Shown here one piece after another: positions 22,426-33,620 of a stretch of DNA of 64,000 bases. The DNA comes from Druceiella hillmani (taxonomy: Eukaryota; Arthropoda; Insecta; Lepidoptera; Hepialidae): assembly GCA_039881145.1 (NCBI GenBank), contig JAYKKI010000159.1, forward strand, positions 51,001-115,000. Reading direction: 5' to 3'. The position numbers were made by a program, and so were the translations under genes. A model generated the notes under the pieces. It worked only from the letters and a program-made list of their open reading frames with translations. It ran no database searches and was not told the origin of the DNA. Numbering within the stretch: the stretch's first letter is position 1; each line of letters begins with the position of its first letter.

Positions 22426-23540
22426 TTGGGACTAAATTGTACTTCAATACATTTCATGCTCATTATGTCTATCTAGAAGTAAAACTGTCTGAATGTACGG
22501 GTGAGTTCAGAGCTAATATAGATAGTCGACTCGCATGTCAGAAATATGTTGTAGATTCGTTACTCAAATTTATTCTGAATTACTGCAAGTTATGTAATTT
22601 AAGGTATATCGGTGCAACATATTTCAAGATATTTATACCTTAGAAAATAATGTTATTTGTTAGTCACTGTCTTCTATATGGATATAAAAATATAAAATTT
22701 AATAAGATGTGCTCTTAAAATGTTGCATATAGCTTTAACGTAACATCCCCGTGTAAATGTTCCTGTCTTCTGTGTTAAAGTGAAAAATGTTTAATTTACC
22801 TATTTTTTTTTCAAAAGAAAAAAAAATTCCGCAATCGAATCGTGTTTATACATGTGATGTTAATAATAAAACACAGACATCTGCAGTACGCTCTTCTAAA
22901 TTTCTAATAAAATTGCAAATTAGTTCTACATTGAAAAAAAAATAAAAAAGGCAATTTTCATACTCTCTTTCAAATACAAACACTGATATTATCGTCTGGA
23001 AATTACAAGCATTTCATCTGAAAATTGGTGAAATTTGGGCTTTAAATTATAAATTAAATTAAAATATTTAAGTAAAACGACTTTGTTTTCATCAAAGTTC
23101 TGCACCAAACTGTATAAAATAATGTTCTAACTATATCATGACATTTATCGAGCGTAGATAATTTAGGTTATATAAGTTAAAATCATATTGTATATTATTT
23201 CAATCTACCTAAAAGCTAAGTAAAAAACATAAAATTGGCACAATATGCATTCTTAATTTAGATTATAAGTTTGATAACTTATTTTGATCGATAATCATAG
23301 GCCACTTGCGATATATGATTCCAGTATACTATGATTTGATGATTCAATTTCATTTGTAACTAAGTAAGATATTTGAATAATACGAATCACATTTTCAATT
23401 ATGACATAGCGTACAGAATTGTAATTAATCAATTATTTGTTTATAAATTTAAAAAATAATACAGTGATATCAGTCGAGATTCTTTCGACTCGTCCGTTGA
23501 ATTTTTCAGAAGTCAACAAAATTATGTTTCAATATTTTGC
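22426..23540. other. AT-rich interval, nothing recognised
   Basis: Long AT-rich run leading into the minisatellite. No support for a gene. Confidence 0.35.
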
Positions 23541-24730
23541 CATTACTTACACGTTTTGTACATGTAAAATTATAAAATTACATAAATGACACAGTTTGTA
23601 TATGTAAAATAATAAAATTACATAAATGACACAGTTTGTATATGTAAAATTATAAAATTACATAAATGACACAGTTTGTATATGTAAAATTATAAAATTA
23701 CATAAATGACACAATTTTTATATGTAAAATTATAAAATTACATAAATGACACAGTTCGTATATGTAAAATTATAAAATTACATAAATGACACAGTTTGTA
23801 TATGTAAAATTATAAAATTACATAAATGACACAGTTTGTACATGTACAATTATAAAATTACATAAATGACACAATTTGTATCTGTAAAATTATAAAATTA
23901 CATAAATAACACAGTTTGTATATGTAAAATTATAAACTTACATAAATGACACAGTTTGTATATGTAAAATAATAAAATTACATAAATGACACAGTTTGTA
24001 TCTGTAAAATTATAAAATTACATAAATGACACAGTTTGTATCTGTAAAATTATAAAATTACATAAATGACACAGTTTGTATATGTAAAATTATAAAATTA
24101 CATAAATGACATAGTTTGTATATGTAAAATTATAAAATTACATAAATGACACTTTGGATCTATAAAATTATAAAATTACATAAATGACACAATTTGTATA
24201 TGTAAAATTATAAAATTACATAAATGACACAGTTTGTATACGTAAAATTATAAAATTACATAAATGACACAATTTGTGTCTGTAAAATTATAAAATTATA
24301 TAAACGACACAGTTTATATCTGTAAAATTATAAAATTACATAAATGACACAGTTTGTATCTGTAAAATTATAAAATTACATAAATGACACAGTTTGTATA
24401 TATAAAATTATAAAATTACACAAATGACACAATTCGTATCTGTAAAATTATGAAATCACATAAATGACACAGTTTGTATATATAAAATTATAAAATTACA
24501 TAAATGACACAATTTGTATCTGTAAAATTATAAAATTACATAAATGACACAATTTGTATCTGTAAAATTATACAATTACATAAATGACACAATTTGTAGC
24601 TGTAAAATTGTAAAATGACATAAATGACACAGTTTGTATATGTTAAATTATAAAATTACATAAATGACACATTTTGTATATGTAAAATTTTAAAATTACA
24701 TAACTGACACATTTTGTACATCTAAAATCA
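23541..24730. repeat. 40-bp minisatellite, about 30 units
   Basis: The unit begins cataaatgacacagtttgta and continues tatgtaaaattataaaatta. Full 40-bp units run in register from 23581 to 24140. One 38-bp unit at 24141-24178 shifts the register by two, then 13 further units run from 24179 to 24698. Partial units flank both ends (23541-23580, 24699-24730). Variants: tatatg versus tatctg, and acagtttg versus acaatttg. The tatctg and acaatttg forms concentrate in the second half, implying regional amplification. Stops in each unit rule out coding. Confidence 0.97.
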
Positions 24731-26160
24731 TTGGACATAAAATTTTAACATAAAACATCTCGCAGTTTTATTTTAAATTTGTAATAATCCTCATACTAAT
24801 TACATTATTTTACCGATTCAAAGTGTAATACAGTTATAAAAAGCGTTTCAAATCTAGAATACTCTGTACTATATAAAATTAAATCATCGATATTTAACTG
24901 TTTATGCAATTAAACAGGAGAATCTTAGCATACATGTATTTTTTTGTCGTCTTAAATTGCTATATTTTTGAACCATCGATATTCATAATTATCTAACTCC
25001 TTTCTATCCGAATGCGGTACACCAAGGAGGGCATTGTGTTTAGTATATACATATGTGTGTACGTATGCATATATGTATTACTTTTCAAAGGCGGAGCATA
25101 TAATTTGATTGAACAAATGATGTATTGTTAAAATCATTTTAACTTTTTCCTTAGATAGCTGAAGTCGCGATCTGTGCAATGTGGTGTCTGGAAATCGCCG
25201 CCATTTTGTCCAAAGTGAAATTATAAAACTTTGAAGGACGAGCAAGATGGATATAAAATTAAAGGTTTTAATGAGTATATTTTATGAATATGTAAATTGT
25301 ATTGTGAATAATTAAACAAGTTTAATAAAACATGTTTAAAAACTCACCAAGAAACATTTTCTCGAACTTGACTTTTTTCTGTTTGTTAATGTCCGAAAAA
25401 AAAATCTAGTTTTCAATTTTAAATTATTGATCAGCGTCCCTTTGTAAATCTTCAAAAAATTAAAAATTCGCAAGTCGATATTTCGGCGATCATTTCATTT
25501 CTGTAAAATTTGCATAAAATGATAAAGGAGTAATTAATAAATGATTCTATATTTTTATTTCGGTAGTAGATTTGAGCTTACGAAAAGTATTATTTTCCAG
25601 AAAACTACTTTATAAATATATAGTAGTTGTTATTATTAACAGAAAGCAACAAAATAGCATATATCCCAAATATCTTTGTAAAGGGTATTTTTAGGATTTC
25701 TGGGCTGTAATTTTTTTCTGTCACGTTGATAGAATTTATAGTATATTTAAGGCAAAATAAATTTAACTAAAAATGATTTAGGACAATAATTTTTTAAAAC
25801 TCCTTTTTGCTATATTCTAAACATTGATTTTTGATATTTTGTTTTAAATGTTTAAAAACACTTCCAGGTATTCGGTCTATATATGATATATTTGTATAAT
25901 AATGATATATTTGTCTACCAAATCGTCGGCCAGAGACGCATAAACAAAATCATTTACAAAGCTATGATCATTGATTTTGTCTTAAATGCGTATCTATTGC
26001 AGTGGAGATTTAAAAAAAAGAGTAAAAGCGCTTGTAACAACAAACCTTATATCGTTTCATTATTGAAAATGTACTAAGAGTATAACTGGAGAAGTATGGG
26101 TAATCTGCCCTCCGTATGAAACTGCATGTAAAAAAGGGGTCATTTTTTTTGTAAAGGGAC
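24731..26160. other. AT-rich interval with a small GC-rich spot
   Basis: At 25180-25210 the phrase 'aatcgccgccattttgtcc' is GC-richer and contains a GCCGCCAT core like the YY1/Pleiohomeotic site. Otherwise featureless. Confidence 0.3.
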
Positions 26161-26190
26161 GTACCTTTGAATAGATATATTCAAAGGTAC
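26161..26190. repeat. perfect 13-bp hairpin
   Basis: gtacctttgaata (26161-26173) pairs with 26178-26190 across a 4-nt loop. A third related copy (gtaccttttaata) follows at 26201-26213. Confidence 0.75.
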
Positions 26191-26655
26191 ATTGTAAAGG
26201 GTACCTTTTAATAGGTCTTAAAATATTGGAGATATTTATGAACACTTTCTTGATACAGGGATTCGTTATAAATATAAAGAAATAAATAAATATTAAAAAT
26301 ACTAAATATTAAGTGCTAATTTTTGCTATTTATTGGTCTTCAGCCTCTAGTATTTTAACTGCTATTATTGAATATTTAAAAGTATTCACAATGGTAGTAT
26401 GAATAGTGAAGTTAAATGAAAAATGAACACAGTTAAGTAAGCTTTACTAGTTTACGAGTAACAGTCGACTCACTTATGGCATGTAAAAAGTTTGTTGAAA
26501 CTCCATTCGAGTGACTCAAATCAACTGCAACAATAATTTCCTATTTAAAATGTATATCTATTTTGTCAGTGAATGATACACTATTACTCAAACAGACATT
26601 ATGCTTTATGGCTGTCAATGATATAGCAGGCAATATATTTACGTTGTCAAAATGT

Positions 26656-26706
26656 CATATTTGTAATTGTTCAACAGGGTATTCCTGTTAAACAATTACA
26701 AATATG
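26656..26706. repeat. near-perfect 23-bp hairpin with a 5-nt loop
   Basis: The arm 26656-26678 begins catatttgtaattgtt and pairs with 26684-26706 at 22 of 23 positions; the loop is gtatt. The tiny loop argues against a canonical miRNA precursor and for a foldback or template-switch product. Confidence 0.8.
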
Positions 26707-26729
26707 TATCTTTTAATGTTTATAAACGC

Positions 26730-26930
26730 CTAAATGCGGGCGGAACTCTCACAGTGCGAGCTCTGCTCGTACTTGACGGATGTTTTCTATTATAAGTTTG
26801 CCGCCTTCTTTCGGACCTCGATTTTTGTACAGTTTCAATATTGTGTAACGCGGGCTTTTTGCCGAGTCACCGTGTATCCAATGTCCAAACGAATGGTCTG
26901 TTATTTAAGTGTCGGATGTTTGACTGAAAC
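26730..26930. other. GC-richer island, unexplained
   Basis: The stretch holds phrases such as cgggcggaactctcacagtg, ttgccgccttctttcggacc and gggctttttgccgagtcacc, much richer in G+C than the flanks. A 90-codon plus-strand open frame (26734-27006) crosses it, but its residues after the first third look like random AT-rich translation. Candidate conserved element or old exon. Confidence 0.3.
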
Positions 26931-27886
26931 TGTATTTAGTTTTCCACTGCATTTATTGCAAACATTCTCTTGTTTTATTATAAAAAATGTGCCTTCTGTG
27001 TTGTAATTTACAACATTATACCGAAAGGGTAATGTACATTACTCAAGTAACATATGTTAAAAATAGTTTTTTTTATGTTCATAACTGAGCAAGAACTTTT
27101 CAAATGACGCAGTCAGTAGAATTGGGTAGTTTAAAAAGAATTATTGGAATAATTTCAATAGGATGGAGGAAAATTCCAATTTTTGTTTTTTTTATTGACT
27201 GTGATTCGGCAAACTTCGACACTATGTGTGTTTTCCTTTTCTGCTATACCAATAATAATGCTAGTTTTAGAATACGCCTAATACTTAATGAAAATATATT
27301 TTAATTATGCAGACGGTCGCGATGACCTCAAAATAAAACCGCAATCTAGTCATATGTAGATTAAATTATCATTAAAGGACATGTTAAAGTTAGAAGTAAA
27401 TATAAAATAGAAAATATTTCATTGAGGATGAAAAACAATAATATTTGTATTATGTATATTACAAGATAGCTAGTTTATATTATTAATATTTATAGAACAG
27501 TAATAAATTTAAATCCCAAGTATTTTCGAAGTTTATATAAGGCAATAGCATTCAATAATTATGTATCGAATGGAAGGGACTGCTTGCAATCCGTAACGTC
27601 GTTAATGCATTATTACGTGTAAATATAGTTTTGTTTACAATTAATTCAATAGATAACCTGATGTTGCAACAATTGAGTTATAAATTACTGATTAATTTAG
27701 ATGTTTCTTACCTCACCTGTCCTTGCTGACACGAGCGAGTTTGTGCACACGTGAATAAGTTATGAGTTGGTAAATTTACAGAAATTAGTTTTAGCGGTAA
27801 AATTATTTGCGTTGTTTGCGTTAGAGTTTAACTTTTGATTACTGTCACTTTACTTTTGAATAACAATTGTTTACATTTAATTTCAG

Positions 27887-27926
27887 TGCGAATACACAAC
27901 GATTAAGGCTGCGTATTTAAAAGAAG
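27887..27926 (+). CDS. candidate 40-nt internal exon, product unknown
   Basis: A strong acceptor (atttaatttcag) is followed by 40 nt and a consensus donor (GAAG then gtaaga). Only one of three frames is open and it reads CEYTTIKAAYLKE, leaving one base (G). That base fits the phase of the exon candidate at 43368-43398, giving Gly at the join. It does not fit the one-base remainder of 20166-20251, so it would have to be an alternative exon. Unidentified family. Confidence 0.35.
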
Positions 27927-30030
27927 GTAAGATTGATGGATTTATTGATTTATGTAGAAACGTACATTTGTTTGAAACGTACGTTTGTAGCAGGAAAATA
28001 TTGTTTACTTTTTAATATAAAGTTTAGAGCAATGCAATACATTAAATTTAAATTTTAAAATTTATCAATACAACGTTTACTAAAGTGAAATGTGATATTG
28101 TATATCTCATAGTACACTCTCTTATGTTTCAAATACAGCAACTCCTAGATGTTCTCGCAAGTAGATTGCTTGTTGCATACATTTCAAAGGACAGTGGGTA
28201 TTTGCATACTGCTCGTAATGAAGATACATCGAATTCATTTAATATGATATAATTTATTTATTTAGGACAGAGTAACATTACGTTTAGGTGATTTACTTAA
28301 AGGTTCAAGAGAGAAATTTCAAGGCACGGTTGACAAGTTACCATATTGAATATTTATTTCGTAACGTAAATTTTCATTTATTTTCAAATGCTAAAATCAG
28401 TTTGGAAAATGACGTAGGAATCAAGATTTGTTAGTATTTCGGAAAATTAATTTTTTGTAAAAAAATAAACGTGGCATATTTTAAAAAAGACATGGTGACA
28501 TTACCGTTAAATTTTTTCGTGTAAATGGGTACGATATACCTGGTCAAACATTGAGCAGTTTACATTCGCCATTTGCGTTTAATGGACGATTGTGATTGGA
28601 TTGAATTAGGTGGATCTTTACTGAAAATAAACTGTTGGATTGCATTGACGTCGTTGTTTTTATGAAAGACTGAATCAGTTTACATATTAAGATTTTAAAA
28701 CTGATTTTATTACCAAGAATTTACTTTTTTCCATAACAGTTTTTTAAATTTACTCTCACAGCATCCAAAACCTAATGGAATTCCAAAATAAAGTGATGCA
28801 CTATATACATAGTAGAAAATTAATGAAAACATTTTTATTCAAGTAGAAAATGAAACGAGAATAAAGGATAAGTTGCAGCAAGAGATGGCCGAATTTATTT
28901 CATTTCATTTAAAAGTCACTTCAATCTTGCCCTTTTTTTGTTTTCATTTGATCAGTTAGCTATACTTATTTTAGGAAAAAAGGGCAAAATATGATTTTTT
29001 AAGTAACATCGGCTTTATGAAGACTTCACCCAAAAACGTAAATTTTTGTGGAAGTCATTTTTCCAGTCAAATTTAAAAAGATATAAGTATTGTAATATTT
29101 CTGACAAGCCTCCGTAGAAATCAATACAGCAAAGTTAATTTGTTTGTGTTAATATTGGTCCACGATTTCAAGGAAAATCATGTTTGATAATAATGTTTCT
29201 TTATATTGTTAATACTATTTTCAAAGGTTTTTCATAAACAGATACTAAAATGAATGTAGTAAATTAACATCCCACTATTTATTTAATTATTTCAAATCAA
29301 TAAGGCTGTATATTTATAATTTATAAAAGAAGTCAATGCCCAATAAATACTGATAAAAAATGGACACACTTTTCATTTTGGTTAGGCATCATTTTCTTTG
29401 CGATACGTCGGTCTCGAGAAAAAAAAATGTAGTTTTTGATGTGCTTCATTCGACTGCTGTCTCGTGAAGAAATATATTTTGTATTACGTTTTTAGTATCG
29501 AATTTAATTATATATAACTGGCTATTATAAAGCATTTCATACCGAATAATTTGATTCGTTTAGTTTTTTGTTATCTTTATTTTTATGGGTTTTAGGGTAC
29601 CGCGAATGAAAGTAAGTGAAAGCTAAATAACACATATTTGTGACGAAAAGTCGTAAGTGTTTAGAATCACTTTTTACCATAAATGTGCGAGATCTACCTT
29701 TAACTTTACATATTTTGTTTTGCATTATAATCCATGAAAATAAATATAGAAAAAAAACTTGCTTAGTTCATTTATTATAAAATGTTTCATTTCATCAATT
29801 CAAAAAATTAGAAACGCTTTCTTCATAAAATTTAAAATGAGGAATTTACGGAGCCTCAAATTATTCTTTTTTTTGTCTTTTTTTTCCGGCGTATAATACT
29901 TTCATAAATAATGATACATAAAAAAATAATAATAAACTTTGTATATTATTTGATTTTGTAATAAAAAAAGTTGCGTAAAATTTTTATGACATTTACGGTT
30001 CAAAAGACGTGAGTAAAATCCATTTCGAAG
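27927..30030. other. AT-rich interval, nothing recognised
   Basis: No exon-like segment, repeat or domain found. Confidence 0.35.
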
Positions 30031-30183
30031 ATGATTGCTGGACGGAGAAAGTTCGACACAGTTCGTAACAAGGTCATCCAACAGAACATGGAATGCGCAG
30101 TGGATGTTATCAGTGAAGTCAATCTAATATTGTCCGATCACCGAAATTACGTTACGATAATTGTGAAATTTTTGGATGGATGA
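30031..30183 (+). CDS. 50-codon ORF in a GC-richer patch, function unknown
   Basis: ATG at 30031 opens 50 codons to TGA at 30181. It starts MIAGRRKFDTVRNKVIQQNM and continues ECAVDVISEVNLILSDHRNY, ending in KFLDG. Residue use is balanced and protein-like, unlike the Lys/Asn/Ile/Phe bias of spurious frames here. The codons use more G+C than the flanks. No signal peptide. It may be a transposon fragment, a conserved exon or a small protein; I do not recognise it. Confidence 0.3.
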   Translation: MIAGRRKFDTVRNKVIQQNMECAVDVISEVNLILSDHRNYVTIIVKFLDG

Positions 30184-31039
30184 TTGTAACGACGCATAAT
30201 TTTGTGTTTAAGGAGTTTTGCTTTTAATCATGATTGGATAATCATTTGCTGCATAATATTGGTTAATATTTGTCCATTTATGAATTTTGTAATAATAACA
30301 TCAATCAAGACGCTATTTCCGTATTTTTAAGAATTCTGTATTTATTAGAGACGTCAAAACAGAAATCCATCGTGTTTTTTAATTTAAAATACTACATCCT
30401 AACAATTAACCATCGATTTCAATGCAGCTTTGCAAAACCACGTTGCCGTGATAAGTTGTTTGGATAAAAACAAAACGTAATACCTTTCTTTTCATTATTT
30501 TCTGTTTTTCTATGAAAGTAAGCGGTAAATACAATTTGAATGTGGCTACATTGTTATTTCGTTCTGCTAGTTTTGTCATAGAAAAAATATGTCAATTTGT
30601 GATTACGTCTTTCAAGTGCGAGACATGTTACCTATAAATAATATTACTTAACGACATACAGTATAATAAATGGTACAAGAAAAACAAGAAGTACGTAAGT
30701 TAGGATGAAATGAAATTCAGATTATTTATAAATACTTTCTGAAAGAACTATAATATAGGCCATAAATAATTTATACAGAATATAGGCCATAATTCGTGTG
30801 GATAATAGCATAGGAGTAGGGTTTCTATCTGAAATATGTTAAGTCATAATATTTCATAAACATTGTTTATATTATTCTTCTACTTAACTCAATTAAGGAA
30901 ATATATTCGGAAAAAAACACGTCTTGTAGGAGAAGTTATGTTAATTTTTTTTTTTAAAATCATATTACACATTAATTTTTATCTCTATATGAAGTATTTA
31001 CTATTAAAATTCCGTAAACGTTTGTTAAATATATCCTAT
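30184..31039. other. AT-rich interval, nothing recognised
   Basis: No feature supported. A short duplicated phrase 'tataggccataa' occurs at 30756-30793. Confidence 0.3.
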
Positions 31040-31110
31040 CCGTTTCCACTGCTAGACTGTGGCAACGGACAGGCAGACGGACGGACGGACATTACAAACT
31101 TTTAAAGGTT
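31040..31110. mobile_element. retroposon fragment with (GACG)n-type tract
   Basis: 'gacaggcagacggacggacg' followed by 'gacattacaaacttttaaag' and 'gttcctcg' resembles the lepidopteran repeat with a string of GACA/GACG units before 'aagggttcc'. Very short. Confidence 0.45.
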
Positions 31111-31869
31111 CCTCGTTTCGTGTGGAAATCTAAAAATAAACAATTAAATATTTACAATAATAAACATTTTCAAAAAAAATTTCCCAAATCGATAGATAAT
31201 AAGGAAAGAGAAAAAGGACGAGATATGAAGAAAATAATGAATGTAAGGTGCAAATGGGACAATTATGATATTTTAGACGACTTTTGAAAGCTTATTTGGA
31301 ATTGGCTGGTAATTAATTAACTCCAAAAACAAATTCTTTTTGAACGGATTTCTTGTATATATAAAATTATAACAACCTCTTTTGATGTCGAAGATTTCAT
31401 TACTTTAGTATTTACTAAACCTTATTTCTTTTCGGAGCAATTAAGTTATTCTTTCAATCACTGCATAGAATCAAGCAGTAACACTGCTGTATATCATGCT
31501 GCAATTGTAAAACATAAATTGTAGCTTTGAATTAAATCTAGATAAAAAGTTAAGAGGAAATTATTGTCTTATACTGCCGATTTAACTGTAAAGTACTGCC
31601 TGATATACACCCATTTATTTCAGATTTATCGATAACGGCGTATCATTTGCCTGGTTCACATAAAATTTCAACCTATTCTTGCATTCTTAACAGTTACTCC
31701 ATTGATAGATTCACTGTTGCCTTAGGTAAACAACATACAAATTGCGTGATAGTATGCAACGCAATTGTGACTTTATATTGATATTTTCGGATTCCCTTCC
31801 ATATGAACGGCTTTAATTTAGGAAAGAAAAAATATGTTAAGCACCATGAACACACATTAATATACACCA

Positions 31870-32115
31870 CTAATTAACTAAGGGAGGCCAATGGAAACTG
31901 TCTCCATGTCCTTCAAGCAAATAATCGTCAATTGAGGAGATTACATCTCACTTGGTCGCCAGGGTAACGTCGACAGAGAATGAATAAATTAGTCGCGACG
32001 TCGCTCCAGGTTTTTCTCTTTATATTACCTTAACGACCGTCCAGTCTCCTTGCCCGGCATTGTCACGATCTCTATTGATCTTTAAAAGATTTTTCGCGGA
32101 CGATATTTGATATTA
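31870..32115. other. GC-richer island, candidate conserved non-coding element
   Basis: Balanced composition over about 245 bp in an AT-rich background, with phrases such as ggtcgccagggtaacgtcga and gcgacgtcgctccagg. No open frame of note. Position and composition suggest a cis-regulatory element, but conservation is untested. Confidence 0.3.
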
Positions 32116-32183
32116 ACCTGCTAGTACAAAAATACTATGTTGGTGCTAAAACTATATAATACATACATAAACATGTGTGTTTA

Positions 32184-32199
32184 TGTGTATATATATATG

Positions 32200-32236
<37 letters not shown>
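32184..32236. repeat. compound TG/TA microsatellite
   Basis: TGTATA-type units leading into an uninterrupted TA run. Confidence 0.9.
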
Positions 32237-32239
<3 letters not shown>

Positions 32240-32329
32240 TACATTCATCAAAAATTAATAAAAAGCAATTATTTTACATTTCATATTAAACAATTTACGA
32301 TTGTTTTATATTATTTTTGTGCTTATGAT

Positions 32330-32752
32330 TCAAAAATTTTCTGTATAGTAACAAGCCATTTTGGAGTTTTCAGGTGTAAGTTTTTCTAAAAGGCACAACT
32401 GTGGATTATATACCAAAATAATTATGATTCTTTCAATCGCCATCATAGCTTTATTAGCAATGACAGCATATCCTTTTTCTTTCATTGCAAAAAAAGATAT
32501 GGAATTGGGCATGTTAGTATTTCAATTTATCAGATTCATTCCATTTTTTAGACGTTCTTTATGGTGTCTAGCATTATTGGTTAGAAACATACCATCGTAT
32601 ATGTCAAAATGCACAAATTTATTAAAAGTTACTTTTCTAGGTTGTAACATTTGTTTGTAAACGTAATATTTAATAAAATCCAATCCTCTCACGGTGTCCA
32701 GGTTTACTAATGATTTCAGGCAATCTTGAAGTCCTTTTCTTTCATTGCACAT
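32330..32752 (-). pseudogene. possible hAT transposase C-terminal relic
   Basis: Two overlapping minus-strand frames share the segment. One (32522-32752) contains LDFIKYYVYKQMLQPRK and GMFLTNNARHHKERLKNG. The other (32330-32512) contains AMMAIERIIIILV then KLTPENSKMACYYTENF. The second resembles the hAT dimerisation domain, TSA.SERVFS...R..L.PEN...L.FL..N, with ER and LTPEN at nearly the expected spacing. The match is weak and the frame break between the two would make it dead. A spurious ORF pair is the alternative. Confidence 0.3.
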
Positions 32753-32789
32753 TATCTCATAATTTTATTTTTTTGAACTGAATTTAATT

Positions 32790-32792
<3 letters not shown>

Positions 32793-32831
<39 letters not shown>
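32793..32831. repeat. (TA)n microsatellite
   Basis: About 19 TA units. Confidence 0.95.
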
Positions 32832-32836
<5 letters not shown>

Positions 32837-33269
32837 ATGTAATATAAATGAGTTAATGAAAGATTATAACCAAAAAAACAAATTTTCAACTAAGTTAGCA
32901 ATAAGCCCTTTTGAAAAGTAGTTCCTCGTTCATTTCCCTTAAATGACAGTATAAATTGTGTATTGCATGTGTATTTGTGTGTGTATGTATATATGTCTTC
33001 ACAGTTTTTTTTTTAAAAACTTGGGTATTTTTCAAAAGAGCAAGAAAGTATTTAATTTTTTTCCATTTCACGTAACTTGGGAAATTTATTCAATTGGGAA
33101 ATTAATTAAAAAGAACGAATTCAAGACAATATTTAAGACAATTGTTACGAAATAAGCACATATGTATAGAAATAGTTATCCAAGTTTTCAACGTCCTATT
33201 ATATTCAAATAATTTGTATTTTGCAGTGTAATTTCTAATACTTACTTATATTAATTAAACATATTTAAA

Positions 33270-33303
33270 ACTAATATTTTATGATACGTCATAAAATATT
33301 AGT
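33270..33303. repeat. perfect 15-bp hairpin
   Basis: actaatattttatga (33270-33284) pairs with 33289-33303 over the 4-nt loop tacg. Confidence 0.75.
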
Positions 33304-33479
33304 CTTAAATTTCCTCGAGAGCCTAGAAGTCTGTAGAATACTATTTACAAAAGGTATTTTTCCAAATTGCTACATTTGGAAGACATAATTTTTATAGCTC
33401 GTAATTCCCAAATAAATAGTTAATCTCCTAAAAGTATATTGTCTGTAAAATTAAGTTTCACAAATAACGGATAGATATA

Positions 33480-33620
33480 ATTTGGAAAAAGATAGAGCAA
33501 GTCAACAAAAAGGCCTGCGCCTGTTTATTATGTGTAATTAAGCAATTAAAAGTATCCTGTAGCACAACACGCTACACCTGTTAGCCAGATGACCACCCCG
33601 CCACGATACATATAGCAAAA
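33480..33620. other. GC-richer patch with homeodomain-type cores
   Basis: Contains aaggcctgcgcctg, gtgtaattaagcaattaaaa and a GC-rich tail (agatgaccaccccgccacga). The paired AATTA cores are typical of homeodomain binding. Candidate enhancer; no coding signal. Confidence 0.25.

Noticed and set aside
23541..24730. CRISPR-like array
   Set aside because: The 40-bp units are contiguous tandem copies with no spacers, and the DNA is eukaryotic.
26734..27006. 90-codon frame starting MRAELSQCELC
   Set aside because: Only the first third overlaps the GC-richer patch; the rest is a Phe/Cys/Leu-rich translation of AT-rich DNA. Kept only as an island.
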